Position numbers and translations under genes: made by a program. From positions 45,062 through 109,061 of the forward strand of contig UQUG01000002.1 in the NCBI GenBank assembly GCA_900544205.1: a stretch of 64,000 nt of DNA. Reading direction: 5' to 3'. The notes beneath the pieces were generated by a model. It searched no databases and was not told the origin of the DNA. It saw nothing but the letters and a program-made list of their open reading frames with translations. The DNA comes from an uncultured Collinsella sp. (GTDB lineage: Bacteria; Actinomycetota; Coriobacteriia; Coriobacteriales; Coriobacteriaceae). Position 1 is the first letter of the stretch. Each line of letters opens with the position of its first letter. This document shows, piece after piece, positions 33,024 through 41,529 of this stretch.

Positions 33024-33818
33024 ATGCTCGTTTATGTTCGCGGCGCCGGCGATATCGCCACGGGCGTCGCCGCTCGCTTGGTGCGCGCCGGCGTGTCGGT
33101 CGTTATGGCCGATATCGCGGTTCCCACGTGCATCCGCCGCACAATCAGTTTTTGCGAGGCCATTCGCCTGGGCGAGGTCCAGGTCGAGGGCATTCGCGCT
33201 CGCTTGGCACAGACGCCGGCTGAGGCGCTTGCGATTACCGAGGCTGGAGACGTCGCCGTTGTGGTGGACCCCCAGGCCAAGATGCTCGGCGAGCTGAAAC
33301 CCGCGGCTGTGGTCGACGCGATTTTGGCCAAGCGCAACCTGGGCACCACGCGCGACATGGCGCCTGCCGTTATCGCCGTGGGGCCGGGCTTTACCGCGCC
33401 GGTTGACTGCGACGCCGTGGTCGAAACCATGCGCGGGCATTTCCTGGGCCGTGTCATTACCCAAGGCTCGCCGCAGCCCAACACGGGCGTGCCGGGTGTC
33501 ATCGCTGGCTATGGCAGGGAGCGCGTTATCCACAGCCCCGCCGCCGGCGTGTTTCGATCCGACCGCGCAATCGGCGACATCGTGAGCGCCGGAGACGTGA
33601 TTGGCTACGCGGACGATACGCCCATGTGCACGCAGATCGATGGCTGCCTGCGCGGGCTTTTGGCGAACGGCGTGCAGGTGACTGAGGGCTTTAAATGCGC
33701 CGATGTCGATCCGCGCGGCGACGCCAGCTATATCAACTATATTTCGGACAAGGCGACGTCGGTCGGCGGTGGTGTGCTCGAGGCACTCGCTATGCTCACC
33801 GATGTCTTTAGAGGATAG
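33024..33818 (+). CDS. yqeB: YqeB, selenium-dependent molybdenum cofactor biosynthesis protein
   Basis: The 264-residue protein is of the EF2563/YqeB family. The start MLVYVRGAGDIATGVAARLV and the segments AVPTCIRRTISFCEAI, AVGPGFTAPVDCDAVVETMR and GHFLGRVITQGSPQPNTGVP are diagnostic. It co-occurs with selenium-dependent xanthine dehydrogenase and is thought to take part in maturation of the seleno-molybdenum cofactor. ATG 33024 is supported by CAGGGAGG. It is followed after 9 bases by the XdhC-type gene in the same operon. Two cysteines (TCIRR, FCEA) near the N-terminus could be functional. Confidence 0.92.
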   Translation: MLVYVRGAGDIATGVAARLVRAGVSVVMADIAVPTCIRRTISFCEAIRLGEVQVEGIRARLAQTPAEALAITEAGDVAVVVDPQAKMLGELKPAAVVDAILAKRNLGTTRDMAPAVIAVGPGFTAPVDCDAVVETMRGHFLGRVITQGSPQPNTGVPGVIAGYGRERVIHSPAAGVFRSDRAIGDIVSAGDVIGYADDTPMCTQIDGCLRGLLANGVQVTEGFKCADVDPRGDASYINYISDKATSVGGGVLEALAMLTDVFRG

Positions 33819-33827
33819 AAGGCGGCA

Positions 33828-34871
33828 ATGGAAAAGCTCGATGTTGTGAATGCGGCGCTTGCCGCCCTGCGTGCTGGCGAGACGTGCGAGCTGGTGGTCG
33901 TGGCCGGCACGGCAGGGTCGTCACCGCGCGGCGTGGGCGCCTGGATGGCCGTCTTTGCCGACGGTAGCCAGGCAGGCACCATCGGCGGCGGCAAGATTGA
34001 GCTCTTTGCGCTGGACGAGGCGCGAGAGCTGCTGGCCGCGGGGCAATCGCGTCTGGTCCGCTACACCATGGGCGGCGAGAACTCCGATACCGGCATGATC
34101 TGCGGCGGAGCTATCTGCCTGTGCTACCTGCATCTGGATATATCGCAGGTGCCGTTGTTCCAGTCGGTTGCCGACGTCTTGGCGTATCGACGCATCGGCG
34201 ACTTCGTTATCGACTTTGAGCCGTTTATCGCGAGCGCGCTCGAGGGCGATGCGGCCGAGTACCATGGCGAGGAGTCGCGCCGTACCATTGTGGGCTGCCC
34301 CGGGCTTTCGCTGGTGGAGGAGGGGGGTAAGGTCACCTACACCAACGCGGCCTCTGAGATTCCCGCGGCGCACATCGAGACGCTCTGCCCCGAGGGCCTG
34401 ACCTATATCTTTGGCTGTGGCCACGTGGGCGCCGCGACGGCGCGGGTGCTCACGGCGGCGGGCTTTGCCGTCGTGGCGTGCGACGACCGCCCCAGCACGT
34501 TGACGCCCGAATGGGTGCCCGGTGTCTACGATCGTCGCTTGGTCGATTACAAGAACCTGAGCGAGCTGTGTCCCATCGGTCCGCGCGACTTGGTGGTTGT
34601 GGCCACAGCAGGCCACAAGTCCGATATCGACGTGGTGATTCAGGCCATGCGCGCCAAGCCTGCCTACCTGGGCTGTCTGGGCTCGCGTCGCAAGACGGCC
34701 TTTGTGCGCGCCCGCCTGGAGCAGGAGGGCTTTACGCAGGACCAGATCGACGAGCTGCACCTGCCGATCGGCGTTGCCGTCGAGGCCGAGGATCCCGAAG
34801 AGATCGCTATCTCCATCGCCGCCGAGATGATCCACCTGCGCCGCACCAAACTCGTCCCCCGCAAGCGCTAA
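33828..34871 (+). CDS. xdhC: XdhC/CoxF-type maturation factor
   Basis: This 347-residue accessory protein inserts the sulfurated (or selenated) molybdenum cofactor into xanthine-dehydrogenase-type enzymes. The N-terminal XdhC domain has VVVAGTAGSSPRGVGAWMAV and GTIGGGKIELFALDEAREL. The C-terminal Rossmann domain begins TYIFGCGHVGAATARVLTAA and includes VVVATAGHKSDIDVV and YLGCLGSRRKTAFVRARLEQ. It ends the second purine/selenium operon and is followed by a palindromic repeat with a T-run. Its natural client is the XdhD-type enzyme encoded at 8973-11750, some 22 kb away. Confidence 0.9.
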   Translation: MEKLDVVNAALAALRAGETCELVVVAGTAGSSPRGVGAWMAVFADGSQAGTIGGGKIELFALDEARELLAAGQSRLVRYTMGGENSDTGMICGGAICLCYLHLDISQVPLFQSVADVLAYRRIGDFVIDFEPFIASALEGDAAEYHGEESRRTIVGCPGLSLVEEGGKVTYTNAASEIPAAHIETLCPEGLTYIFGCGHVGAATARVLTAAGFAVVACDDRPSTLTPEWVPGVYDRRLVDYKNLSELCPIGPRDLVVVATAGHKSDIDVVIQAMRAKPAYLGCLGSRRKTAFVRARLEQEGFTQDQIDELHLPIGVAVEAEDPEEIAISIAAEMIHLRRTKLVPRKR

Positions 34872-34889
34872 TCGCATCCCCACCAATTA

Positions 34890-34956
34890 AGTTGCGGTGA
34901 AATACGGATTGTTTAAGCCTGTTAGGCCGCCCAACAGTCCCTATTTCACCGCAACT
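34890..34956. repeat. Palindromic repeat element, copy 2
   Basis: AGTTGCGGTGAAATA (34890-34904) and TATTTCACCGCAACT (34942-34956) are perfect 15-base arms. Pairing continues inward to about 24 bases with two mismatches. The outer arms are shared with copy 1 at 32095-32161. The right arm is followed by GCTTTTTGG, so this copy probably also terminates the xdhC operon. Confidence 0.78.
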
Positions 34957-35017
34957 GCTTTTTGGGACCCATTTGTGCGGGGGAGTTGTGGAGTTGTGCA
35001 GGCAGACGAGGTTTTTC

Positions 35018-35046
35018 TGGAAATACACACCCAATGCGCGTATAGT
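35018..35046 (+). promoter_or_regulatory. Likely promoter of the rplE operon
   Basis: -35 TGGAAA (35018-35023), a 17-base spacer, and -10 TATAGT (35041-35046). A leader of about 130 bases separates it from rplE. No ribosomal gene lies upstream, so the operon needs its own promoter here. Confidence 0.5.
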
Positions 35047-35183
35047 ACCGATTGTTTTGTCGGCTCCTGCTGCGTCGAGTCCAAACCGCAAAATGCCATG
35101 AGCGGCGCGGATGCAGTCAGGAGGCACGAGGACAACCCGTCGTGGCCACGCCCCGTGCTTAAAACCCCAAGAAGGAGTGAACA

Positions 35184-35741
35184 ATGGCAGAAGAGAAGTA
35201 TGTGCCGCGTCTGAAGACCAAGTACAACAACGAGGTCAAGCAGCAGCTTCAGGACAAGTTCCAGTACGAGAACGTCATGATGATCCCCAAGTTTGAGAAG
35301 ATCGTCGTGAACATGGGTGTCGGCGAGGCCGCTACCGATTCCAAGGCCATCGACGGTGCCGTGCGCGACCTGCGCGCCATCACCGGCCAGCAGCCGATGA
35401 TCACCCGTGCCCGCAAGTCCATCGCTACCTTCCGCCTGCGCGCTGGTATGCCGATCGGCTGCAAGGTTACCCTGCGTGGCGACCGTATGTGGGAGTTCTT
35501 CGATCGTCTGACCTCCGTCGCGATCCCCCGTATCCGCGACTTCCGCGGCATCTCCGCCAAGAGCTTCGACGGCCGTGGTAACTTCTCCATGGGCGTCACC
35601 GAGCAGCTCATCTTCCCCGAGATCGACTTCGACTCCGTCGATCACCAGCGTGGTATGGACATCACTTTCGTGACCACCGCCAACACCGATGAGGAGGCCA
35701 AGGCCCTTCTGGACGCCTTCGGTTTCCCGTTCAAGAAATAG
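35184..35741 (+). CDS. rplE: 50S ribosomal protein L5
   Basis: The 185-residue L5 protein binds 5S rRNA and contacts the P-site tRNA region of the large subunit. Recognisable segments are FEKIVVNMGVGEAATDSKAI, ITGQQPMITRARKSIATFRL, GCKVTLRGDRMWEFFDRL and MDITFVTTANTDEEAKALL. The start ATG 35184 follows AAGGAG. It is the first ribosomal gene in the window; the genes that usually precede it (rpsJ through rplN and rplX) are absent. A hairpin separates it from rpsZ. Confidence 0.97.
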   Translation: MAEEKYVPRLKTKYNNEVKQQLQDKFQYENVMMIPKFEKIVVNMGVGEAATDSKAIDGAVRDLRAITGQQPMITRARKSIATFRLRAGMPIGCKVTLRGDRMWEFFDRLTSVAIPRIRDFRGISAKSFDGRGNFSMGVTEQLIFPEIDFDSVDHQRGMDITFVTTANTDEEAKALLDAFGFPFKK

Positions 35742-35749
35742 GTTCACCT

Positions 35750-35791
35750 GCCCTAAAAGCGCCGTTTCCAAAAGGGGACGGCGCTTAGGGC
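35750..35791 (+). other. Hairpin between rplE and rpsZ
   Basis: GCCCTAA plus GCGCCGT (35750-35765, with a 2-base AA bulge) pairs with ACGGCGCTTAGGGC (35778-35791), 14 bp in all. There is no T-run, so it is more likely a processing or attenuation site inside the ribosomal operon than a full terminator. Confidence 0.6.
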
Positions 35792-35820
35792 GAACAATAC
35801 TCTATGTGAGGAGGATATAA

Positions 35821-36006
35821 GTGGCTAAGACATCGATGATCGTCAAGTGCAATCGCAAGCAGAAGTTCTCTACTCGTGAGTACACGCGCTGCCAGCGCTG
35901 CGGCCGTCCGCACTCTGTGTACCGCAAGTTCGGCCTGTGCCGTGTCTGCTTCCGTGAGCTTGCACTCAAGGGCGAGCTTCCCGGCGTTAAGAAGGCCAGC
36001 TGGTAA
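35821..36006 (+). CDS. rpsZ: 30S ribosomal protein S14, zinc-binding type Z
   Basis: The 61-residue short S14 contains two CxxC pairs (CQRCGRPHSVYRKFGLCRVC) that bind zinc. It assembles into the head of the small subunit. The start is GTG 35821 after GAGGAGG. The zinc-type form is usual in Gram-positive bacteria; a zinc-free paralogue, if present, is elsewhere. Confidence 0.96.
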   Translation: MAKTSMIVKCNRKQKFSTREYTRCQRCGRPHSVYRKFGLCRVCFRELALKGELPGVKKASW

Positions 36007-36125
36007 GTCACTACCAGCGTTTCAAGCATCCGTTTGGAACAGGGAAAACGCGCTAGTTAGGCTTTGCCGTTAAGGGCGGCGAAGAACCAAGAGCACGTGT
36101 TCATCAAGAACGAAGGAGAATCTGT

Positions 36126-36524
36126 ATGAACCTTACAGACCCGATCGCAGATATGCTTACGCGCATCCGTAACGCTAACTCTGTGAACAAGGCCACGGTC
36201 TCCATGCCGAGCAGCAAGAAGCTCGTCGAGATCGCTCGTGTTCTGCACGAGGAGGGCTACATCGAGGGCTACGATGTCGAGGACACCGTTCCCCAGAAGA
36301 CTCTGCACATCACGCTTAAGTATGGTCCCAAGAAGGCTAAGGTCATCAACGGCATCCGCCGCATTTCCAAGCCGGGCCTGCGTAAGTACACTGGCGTTGC
36401 CGACATGCCCCGCGTCCGCGGTGGCCTTGGTACCGCCATTATTTCCACCAGCCATGGCGTCATGACCGACCGCGATGCTCGCAAGCACAACGTCGGCGGC
36501 GAGATCATCGCTTACGTCTGGTAA
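36126..36524 (+). CDS. rpsH: 30S ribosomal protein S8
   Basis: The 132-residue S8 protein binds the central domain of 16S rRNA. It opens with LTDPIADMLTRIRNANSVNK and ends with the conserved VMTDRDARKHNVGGEIIAYVW. ATG 36126 follows GAAGGAG. It is co-transcribed with rplF, 33 bases downstream. In other bacteria S8 is the translational repressor of the spc operon; no target site was identified here. Confidence 0.97.
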   Translation: MNLTDPIADMLTRIRNANSVNKATVSMPSSKKLVEIARVLHEEGYIEGYDVEDTVPQKTLHITLKYGPKKAKVINGIRRISKPGLRKYTGVADMPRVRGGLGTAIISTSHGVMTDRDARKHNVGGEIIAYVW

Positions 36525-36557
36525 TTCGCTCGGTAGGTAGAAGGAAAGGAGATCACC

Positions 36558-37094
36558 GTGTCTCGTATCGGTAATAAGCCTGTCCAGATTCCCGCCGGAG
36601 TCGAAGTGGCAGTCAACGGCAACAACGTTGTCGTCAAGGGCCCCAAGGGCCAGCTCGAGCTCGATGTCTTTGAGAAGCTCGCTATCAACGTCGAGGACAA
36701 CGTCCTCACCGTTTCCCGTCCCGACGACGAGCGTGAGACCCGTGCCCGCCACGGCCTCACCCGTGCCCTCATCCACAACATGGTTGTTGGCGTTTCCGAG
36801 GGCTTCGAGAAGAAGCTCGAGCTCGCCGGCGTCGGTTACCGCGTGCAGCAGAAGGGTAAGAACCTCGAGTTCTCCCTCGGCTTCTCGCACCCCGTGATCG
36901 TCGAGGCTCCCGAGGGCATCACCTTCGAGGTTCCCGACAACACCCACGTGAACGTCAAGGGTATCAACAAGCAGCAGGTCGGTCAGATCGCCGCTGAGAT
37001 CCGCGGCCATCGTCCTCCCGAGCCTTACAAGGGCAAGGGTATCCACTACGTTGGCGAGCACATCCGCCGCAAGCTGGGTAAGGCCGCCAAGTAG
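36558..37094 (+). CDS. rplF: 50S ribosomal protein L6
   Basis: The 178-residue L6 protein lies near the factor-binding site of the large subunit. Visible are SRIGNKPVQIPAGVEVAVNG at the start, VVGVSEGFEKKLELAGVGYR in the middle and EIRGHRPPEPYKGKGIHY at the end. The start codon is GTG 36558 preceded by AAAGGAG. Length and order are normal. Confidence 0.97.
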   Translation: MSRIGNKPVQIPAGVEVAVNGNNVVVKGPKGQLELDVFEKLAINVEDNVLTVSRPDDERETRARHGLTRALIHNMVVGVSEGFEKKLELAGVGYRVQQKGKNLEFSLGFSHPVIVEAPEGITFEVPDNTHVNVKGINKQQVGQIAAEIRGHRPPEPYKGKGIHYVGEHIRRKLGKAAK

Positions 37095-37169
37095 TCGTAA
37101 CCGACTCACTCGCATAAGACCAGCACCCCGTCAGGTGCTGGCAAGATCAACCTTTTTAGGAGTTTACGT

Positions 37170-37538
37170 ATGAACAAGCATAAGGCGAAGCTGGAAGGCC
37201 TCAAGCGTCGTCAGCGTCGTGTTCGCGGCAAGGTCTCGGGTACCTCCGAGCGTCCGCGTCTTCGCGTGACCCGTACTAACGCCAACATCTATGCCCAGAT
37301 CATCGACGACAGCAAGGGCTCCAGCCTGACGCTCGTCTCTGCCTCGACCCTCGAGGCCGAGTTCAAGGGCACCCACACCTCGAACAAGGAGGCTGCGGAA
37401 AAGGTCGGTCAGCTCGTTGGCAAGCGCGCCATCGAGGCCGGCATCACCAAGGTCGCCTTCGATCGCGGTGGCCGTATCTACCATGGCCGCGTCAAGGCCC
37501 TCGCCGACGGTGCTCGTGCCGCCGGTCTCGAGTTCTAG
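37170..37538 (+). CDS. rplR: 50S ribosomal protein L18
   Basis: The 122-residue L18 protein binds 5S rRNA together with L5. The basic N-terminus (KLEGLKRRQRRVRGKVSGTS) and the conserved FDRGGRIYHGRVKALADGAR tail are clear. ATG 37170 follows TTTAGGAG. rpsE begins 14 bases after its stop. Confidence 0.97.
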   Translation: MNKHKAKLEGLKRRQRRVRGKVSGTSERPRLRVTRTNANIYAQIIDDSKGSSLTLVSASTLEAEFKGTHTSNKEAAEKVGQLVGKRAIEAGITKVAFDRGGRIYHGRVKALADGARAAGLEF

Positions 37539-37552
37539 GAGGTATGTAGCAC

Positions 37553-38077
37553 ATGGCTCGTAATCAGAAGCAGCAGCGCGAGGCCTCCGAGTTCGAGGAG
37601 CGCGTCGTTTACATCAACCGCGTGTCGAAGACCGTCAAGGGCGGTCGTCGCATGAGCCTCGTCGCTCTCGTCGTCGTTGGCGACGGCAAGGGCAACGTCG
37701 GCGTTGGCATGGGCAAGTCCGCTGAGGTGCCCATGGCCATCTCCAAGGCGTCTCTCGATGCCAAGAAGAACATGTTCCACGTGCCGGTGACCGATCAGGG
37801 CACCATTCCGCACGAGGTTCTCGGTCACTTTGGTGCCGGCCGCATCATCATCAAGCCCGCTGTCGAGGGTACCGGCGTTATCGCCGGCGGCGCTGTGCGT
37901 CCCCTCTTCGAGCTTGCTGGCATCAAGAACGTCCTGTCCAAGTCCCTCGGTACCGACAACGGCCTCAACATCATCAAGGCTGCCGTCGAGGGCCTCAAGG
38001 AGCTCTCCAGCCCTGAGGACGTCGCGGCTCGCCGTGGCCTGACGGTCTCCGAGATGTTCGTCGGTAAGGAGAACTAA
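37553..38077 (+). CDS. rpsE: 30S ribosomal protein S5
   Basis: The 174-residue S5 protein, important for decoding accuracy, has the N-terminal double-stranded-RNA-binding fold (FEERVVYINRVSKTVKGGRR) and the C-terminal domain (AGGAVRPLFELAGIKNVLSK). ATG 37553 follows AGGAGG. Only 2 bases separate its stop from rpmD, so translation is likely coupled. Confidence 0.97.
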   Translation: MARNQKQQREASEFEERVVYINRVSKTVKGGRRMSLVALVVVGDGKGNVGVGMGKSAEVPMAISKASLDAKKNMFHVPVTDQGTIPHEVLGHFGAGRIIIKPAVEGTGVIAGGAVRPLFELAGIKNVLSKSLGTDNGLNIIKAAVEGLKELSSPEDVAARRGLTVSEMFVGKEN

Positions 38078-38079
38078 GC

Positions 38080-38262
38080 ATGGCTGACACCATCAAGATC
38101 AAGCAGGTCCGCAGCACCAACGGTTGCAAGCAGGACCAGGTCCGTACTGTCCGTGCCCTCGGTCTCCACAGGATCCGCGAGGTTCGCGAGATTGCTGACA
38201 ACGAGTCCGTCCGCGGCATGATCTTCAAGGTCAAGCACCTTGTCGAGATTGTAGAGGAGTAG
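38080..38262 (+). CDS. rpmD: 50S ribosomal protein L30
   Basis: The 60-residue short bacterial L30 reads IKIKQVRSTNGCKQDQVRTV and LHRIREVREIADNESVRGM. ATG 38080 is preceded by TAAGGAG inside the end of rpsE. rplO starts 3 bases after the stop. Confidence 0.96.
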   Translation: MADTIKIKQVRSTNGCKQDQVRTVRALGLHRIREVREIADNESVRGMIFKVKHLVEIVEE

Positions 38263-38265
38263 CAA

Positions 38266-38715
38266 ATGCAGCTTCACGATCTTACTCCCGCGCCCGGTTC
38301 CACCAAGAACCGCAAGCGCGTCGGCCGTGGCAATTCTTCGGGTCACGGCACCACTTCTGGCCGCGGTCAGAAGGGCCAGGGTTCCCGCTCTGGCGGCACC
38401 AAGGGTGCCGGTTTCGAGGGTGGCCAGACTCCGCTGGCTATGCGCCTGCCCAAGCTTCCGGGCTTCCGCAACCCCCGTCGTATCGAGTACACCGCTGTTA
38501 ACGTTGAGCGTCTCGAGCGCAAGTTCGAGGACGGCGCTGTGATCGACGGTGCCGCTCTTAAGGCCGCTCGCATCACCAAGAGCGAGTTCGAGCCCGTCAA
38601 GGTGCTCGGCAATGGTGAGCTCACCAAGAAGTTCACGGTCAAGGTCGACAAGGTCAGCGCTTCTGCGCAGGCCAAGATCGAGGCCGCCGGCGGAAAGGTC
38701 GAGCTGCCGTGCTAA
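38266..38715 (+). CDS. rplO: 50S ribosomal protein L15
   Basis: The 149-residue L15 protein is a late-assembly large-subunit protein. Its Gly/Arg-rich N-terminus (KRVGRGNSSGHGTTSGRGQK) and the conserved RLPKLPGFRNPRRIEYTAVN are clear. ATG 38266 follows GAGGAG. Its end overlaps the secY start by 7 bases, which suggests coupled translation. Confidence 0.97.
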   Translation: MQLHDLTPAPGSTKNRKRVGRGNSSGHGTTSGRGQKGQGSRSGGTKGAGFEGGQTPLAMRLPKLPGFRNPRRIEYTAVNVERLERKFEDGAVIDGAALKAARITKSEFEPVKVLGNGELTKKFTVKVDKVSASAQAKIEAAGGKVELPC

Positions 38716-39995
38716 ATGGTCTTAAGAATGCTTTCCGCATCAAAGAATTGCGCGAAAAGATTCTTTTTACCATAGCTATGCTCGTCGTGTACCGCATTGG
38801 TGCGCACGTTCCTGTGCCCGGCATTCCCTTCCAGGGGATGCTGGGCCTTTTCTCGACCGATAACAATTCGGTCGCCGCAGGTGCTATGGCCCTCCTGAAT
38901 CTTTTCTCTGGCGGCGCTTTGAGCTATGTGTCGGTGTTTTCGCTGGGCATCATGCCTTACATCACCAGCTCGATCATCCTCCAAATGCTCCAGGCCGTTG
39001 TGCCTTCCCTGCATGAGCTTGCCCGCGAGGGCGAGGTCGGTCAGACCAAGATTACGCAGTATTCGCGTTACCTCACCCTGGCTCTGGCAATCCTCAACTC
39101 CGTGGGTTACCTCTTCCTCTTTAAGAGTTTCGGCATCAGCTTTAATGGCGCCGGCGCTCCCGAGATCATCTTCGACCTCATGATCGTCGGTACGCTCACC
39201 GCGGGCGCCATGCTGATCATGTGGATTGGTGAGCTCATCACCCAGCGCGGTATCGGCAATGGCATGTCGCTGATCATCTTCGCGAACATCATGGCCGGTC
39301 TGCCGCAGGCTATCTTCTCCAGCACCGAGGGCAACGCCGGTGGCATCATCACCATGGTGATCATCTGCGCCATCATCCTGCTGGTTATCCCGCTGATTGT
39401 TTTCCTTGAGCGCGGCCAGCGCCGCATCCCGGTCTCCTACGCTAAGCGCGTCGTGGGCCGTCGCATGATGGGTGGCCAGACCACCTACCTGCCCATCAAG
39501 GTCAACACCGCGGGTGTCGTGCCGATCATCTTCGCTTCGGCGCTGCTGTACTTCCCGGCTCAGATTGCCGTGTTCTTCCCCGGCATCGGCTGGATTCAGG
39601 CAGTTGCCTCTGCGCTTTCGACCGGTTGGCTCAACTGGGTGCTTAACGTTGTCCTCATCGTGTTCTTCGCGTACTTCTACACCTCCATGGTGTTCAACCC
39701 CGATGACACGGCCGATAACCTTAAGAAGCAGGGCGGCTTTATTCCGGGCGTCCGTCCGGGTAGGGCTACCGCGGCCTACATCAAGAACGCGCTCAACAAG
39801 ATCACGCTTCCCAGCGCTGTCTTTTTGGCGCTCATCGCCATCGTGCCTTCGATCATCTTCTCCTTCACGGGTAACCATCTGATCCAGGCATTTGGCGGCA
39901 CGTCCATCCTCATCATGGTCGGCGTCGTGCTCGACACGGTCGATAAGCTCGAAGGCCAGATCAAGATGTATGATTACGATGGATTCTTTAAATAG
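38709..39995 (+). CDS. secY: Preprotein translocase subunit SecY
   Basis: The 428-residue channel subunit of the Sec translocon has ten expected membrane helices. Recognisable are the start ELREKILFTIAMLVVYRIGA, then FSLGIMPYITSSIILQMLQA, the cytoplasmic loop ERGQRRIPVSYAKRVVGRRM, and MVFNPDDTADNLKKQGGFIP. GTG 38709 is used because it gives the standard N-terminus and overlaps the rplO stop. adk follows after 18 bases. The partners secE and secG are not in the window. Confidence 0.97.
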   Translation: MLNGLKNAFRIKELREKILFTIAMLVVYRIGAHVPVPGIPFQGMLGLFSTDNNSVAAGAMALLNLFSGGALSYVSVFSLGIMPYITSSIILQMLQAVVPSLHELAREGEVGQTKITQYSRYLTLALAILNSVGYLFLFKSFGISFNGAGAPEIIFDLMIVGTLTAGAMLIMWIGELITQRGIGNGMSLIIFANIMAGLPQAIFSSTEGNAGGIITMVIICAIILLVIPLIVFLERGQRRIPVSYAKRVVGRRMMGGQTTYLPIKVNTAGVVPIIFASALLYFPAQIAVFFPGIGWIQAVASALSTGWLNWVLNVVLIVFFAYFYTSMVFNPDDTADNLKKQGGFIPGVRPGRATAAYIKNALNKITLPSAVFLALIAIVPSIIFSFTGNHLIQAFGGTSILIMVGVVLDTVDKLEGQIKMYDYDGFFK

Positions 39996-40013
39996 GCTAG
40001 AGGAGGATTGCTC

Positions 40014-40640
40014 ATGAACCTCGTATTGCTCGGAGCTCCGGGTGCCGGTAAGGGCACCGTCGCACAGGAGCTCGTCGCCGAGTTTGGCGTCGCCCATATT
40101 TCCACGGGCGACCTGCTGCGTGCTGCCGTCAAGGGTGGCACCGAGCTTGGTATTCAGGCTAAGAAGTACATGGACGCTGGCGAGCTCGTTCCCGACCAGC
40201 TCGTGATCGACCTTGTCAAGGAGCGCCTTGCCGCCGATGACGCCCAGCAGGGCTTCATCCTCGACGGCTTCCCGCGCAACACCGCCCAGGCTGTGACGCT
40301 CGATTCCGAGCTTTCCGCCATGGGTCGCGAGATCGACTGTGCCCTTCTGGTCGATGTGGCCCCCGAGGTCATTATCGATCGTCTGTCTTCGCGTCGCACC
40401 TGCCGCGCCTGCGGTTACACCGGCACCGCTGCCGATGCCACCTGCCCCAAGTGCGCAGGCGAGATGTATCAGCGCGACGACGACAAGCCCGAGACCATCA
40501 AGAACCGTCTCGACGTCTACGAGAAGTCCACGAGCCCGCTCGTCGACTACTATCGTGGCCAGGGTCTGCTCAAGTCGGTCAACGGTGACCAGGCTCGCGA
40601 GACCGTGTACGGGGATGTCAAAGAGGCTCTCGGTCTATGA
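40014..40640 (+). CDS. adk: Adenylate kinase, zinc-LID type
   Basis: The 208-residue enzyme interconverts ATP+AMP and 2 ADP. P-loop: LLGAPGAGKGTVAQEL at residues about 5-20. The LID domain carries a four-cysteine zinc site (CRACGYTG and CPKC), typical of Gram-positive enzymes. DGFPRNTAQAVTLD is the conserved AMP-side motif. ATG 40014 is 7 bases after AGGAGG; a TTG at 40008 is less likely. Its stop overlaps the map start (ATGA). Confidence 0.96.
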   Translation: MNLVLLGAPGAGKGTVAQELVAEFGVAHISTGDLLRAAVKGGTELGIQAKKYMDAGELVPDQLVIDLVKERLAADDAQQGFILDGFPRNTAQAVTLDSELSAMGREIDCALLVDVAPEVIIDRLSSRRTCRACGYTGTAADATCPKCAGEMYQRDDDKPETIKNRLDVYEKSTSPLVDYYRGQGLLKSVNGDQARETVYGDVKEALGL

Positions 40641-41425
40641 TCAAGATTAAGTCTGCAACGCAAATCGAGCAGATGAAGAAGGCAGGAGCGCTATCTAAGA
40701 TGGCGCTCCGCCACGTTGGAGCCATGGTGCGCCCCGGCGTTTCGACTTTTGAGCTCGATCAGCTCGCGGAGCAGATTATCCGCATGCATGGCGGCACCCC
40801 TGCCTTTAAGGGTTACGGCGGGTTCCCGGGGACCATTTGCGCATCGATCAACGATGCCGTGGTCCACGGTATTCCCAACCCTGACATGATCCTGCGCGAT
40901 GGCGATATCATCTCCATCGATACGGGAGCCGTTGTCGACGGTTGGGTCGGCGATAACGCATGGACGTTTTTCGTCGGCACCCCCACGCCCGAAGCCAAGG
41001 CTTTGTGCGAGGTCACGCGCGATTGCCTTAAGGCTGCAATCGAGCAGGCTGTTCCCGGTAACCATATCGGGGACATTGGCTATGCCGTCCAGTCCCTCGC
41101 CGAGTCTCACGGCTATGGCGTACTTCGCGATTACGTAGGGCACGGCATTGGTCGCGTGATGCACGAGGACCCCAACGTTCCTAACTATGGAAAGAAGGGG
41201 AGGGGCGTTCGCCTCCAGGCCGGCATGGTCATTGCCATCGAGCCGATGGTTACGATGGGTTCCAACCATGTGAGCACGGGCTCCGACGGTTGGATTGTTA
41301 CGACCAACGATCACCTGCCCGCCGCGCACTACGAGAACACCGTCGCCATTACCAATGACGGTCCGGTGATTCTCACCACGGATGCCCAAGGTGCTTGGTG
41401 CTCCCTCCAAGGCGGAGAAATGTAA
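40637..41425 (+). CDS. map: Methionine aminopeptidase, type I
   Basis: The 262-residue enzyme removes N-terminal methionine from new proteins. The five metal ligands are in view: ISIDTGAVVDGWVGDNAW (two Asp), YVGHGIGRVMHEDPNVPNYG (His), IAIEPMVTMG (Glu) and the last Glu in HYENTVAITNDGP. ATG 40637 overlaps the adk stop by 4 bases. About 100 bases with a likely promoter separate it from infA. Confidence 0.96.
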   Translation: MIKIKSATQIEQMKKAGALSKMALRHVGAMVRPGVSTFELDQLAEQIIRMHGGTPAFKGYGGFPGTICASINDAVVHGIPNPDMILRDGDIISIDTGAVVDGWVGDNAWTFFVGTPTPEAKALCEVTRDCLKAAIEQAVPGNHIGDIGYAVQSLAESHGYGVLRDYVGHGIGRVMHEDPNVPNYGKKGRGVRLQAGMVIAIEPMVTMGSNHVSTGSDGWIVTTNDHLPAAHYENTVAITNDGPVILTTDAQGAWCSLQGGEM

Positions 41426-41461
41426 CAAGTTCCATTTAGTTGTGGAGCCATTACGAAGTTA

Positions 41462-41490
41462 TTACGATGCGTGCATACGTGTTGTAGAAT
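41462..41490 (+). promoter_or_regulatory. Possible internal promoter before infA
   Basis: TTACGA (41462-41467), a 17-base spacer and TAGAAT (41485-41490) lie in the 104-base gap between map and infA. Confidence 0.4.
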
Positions 41491-41529
41491 ACTCAATCGC
41501 TGTCGTTTTCTAGAGAAAGATGATTGCTT

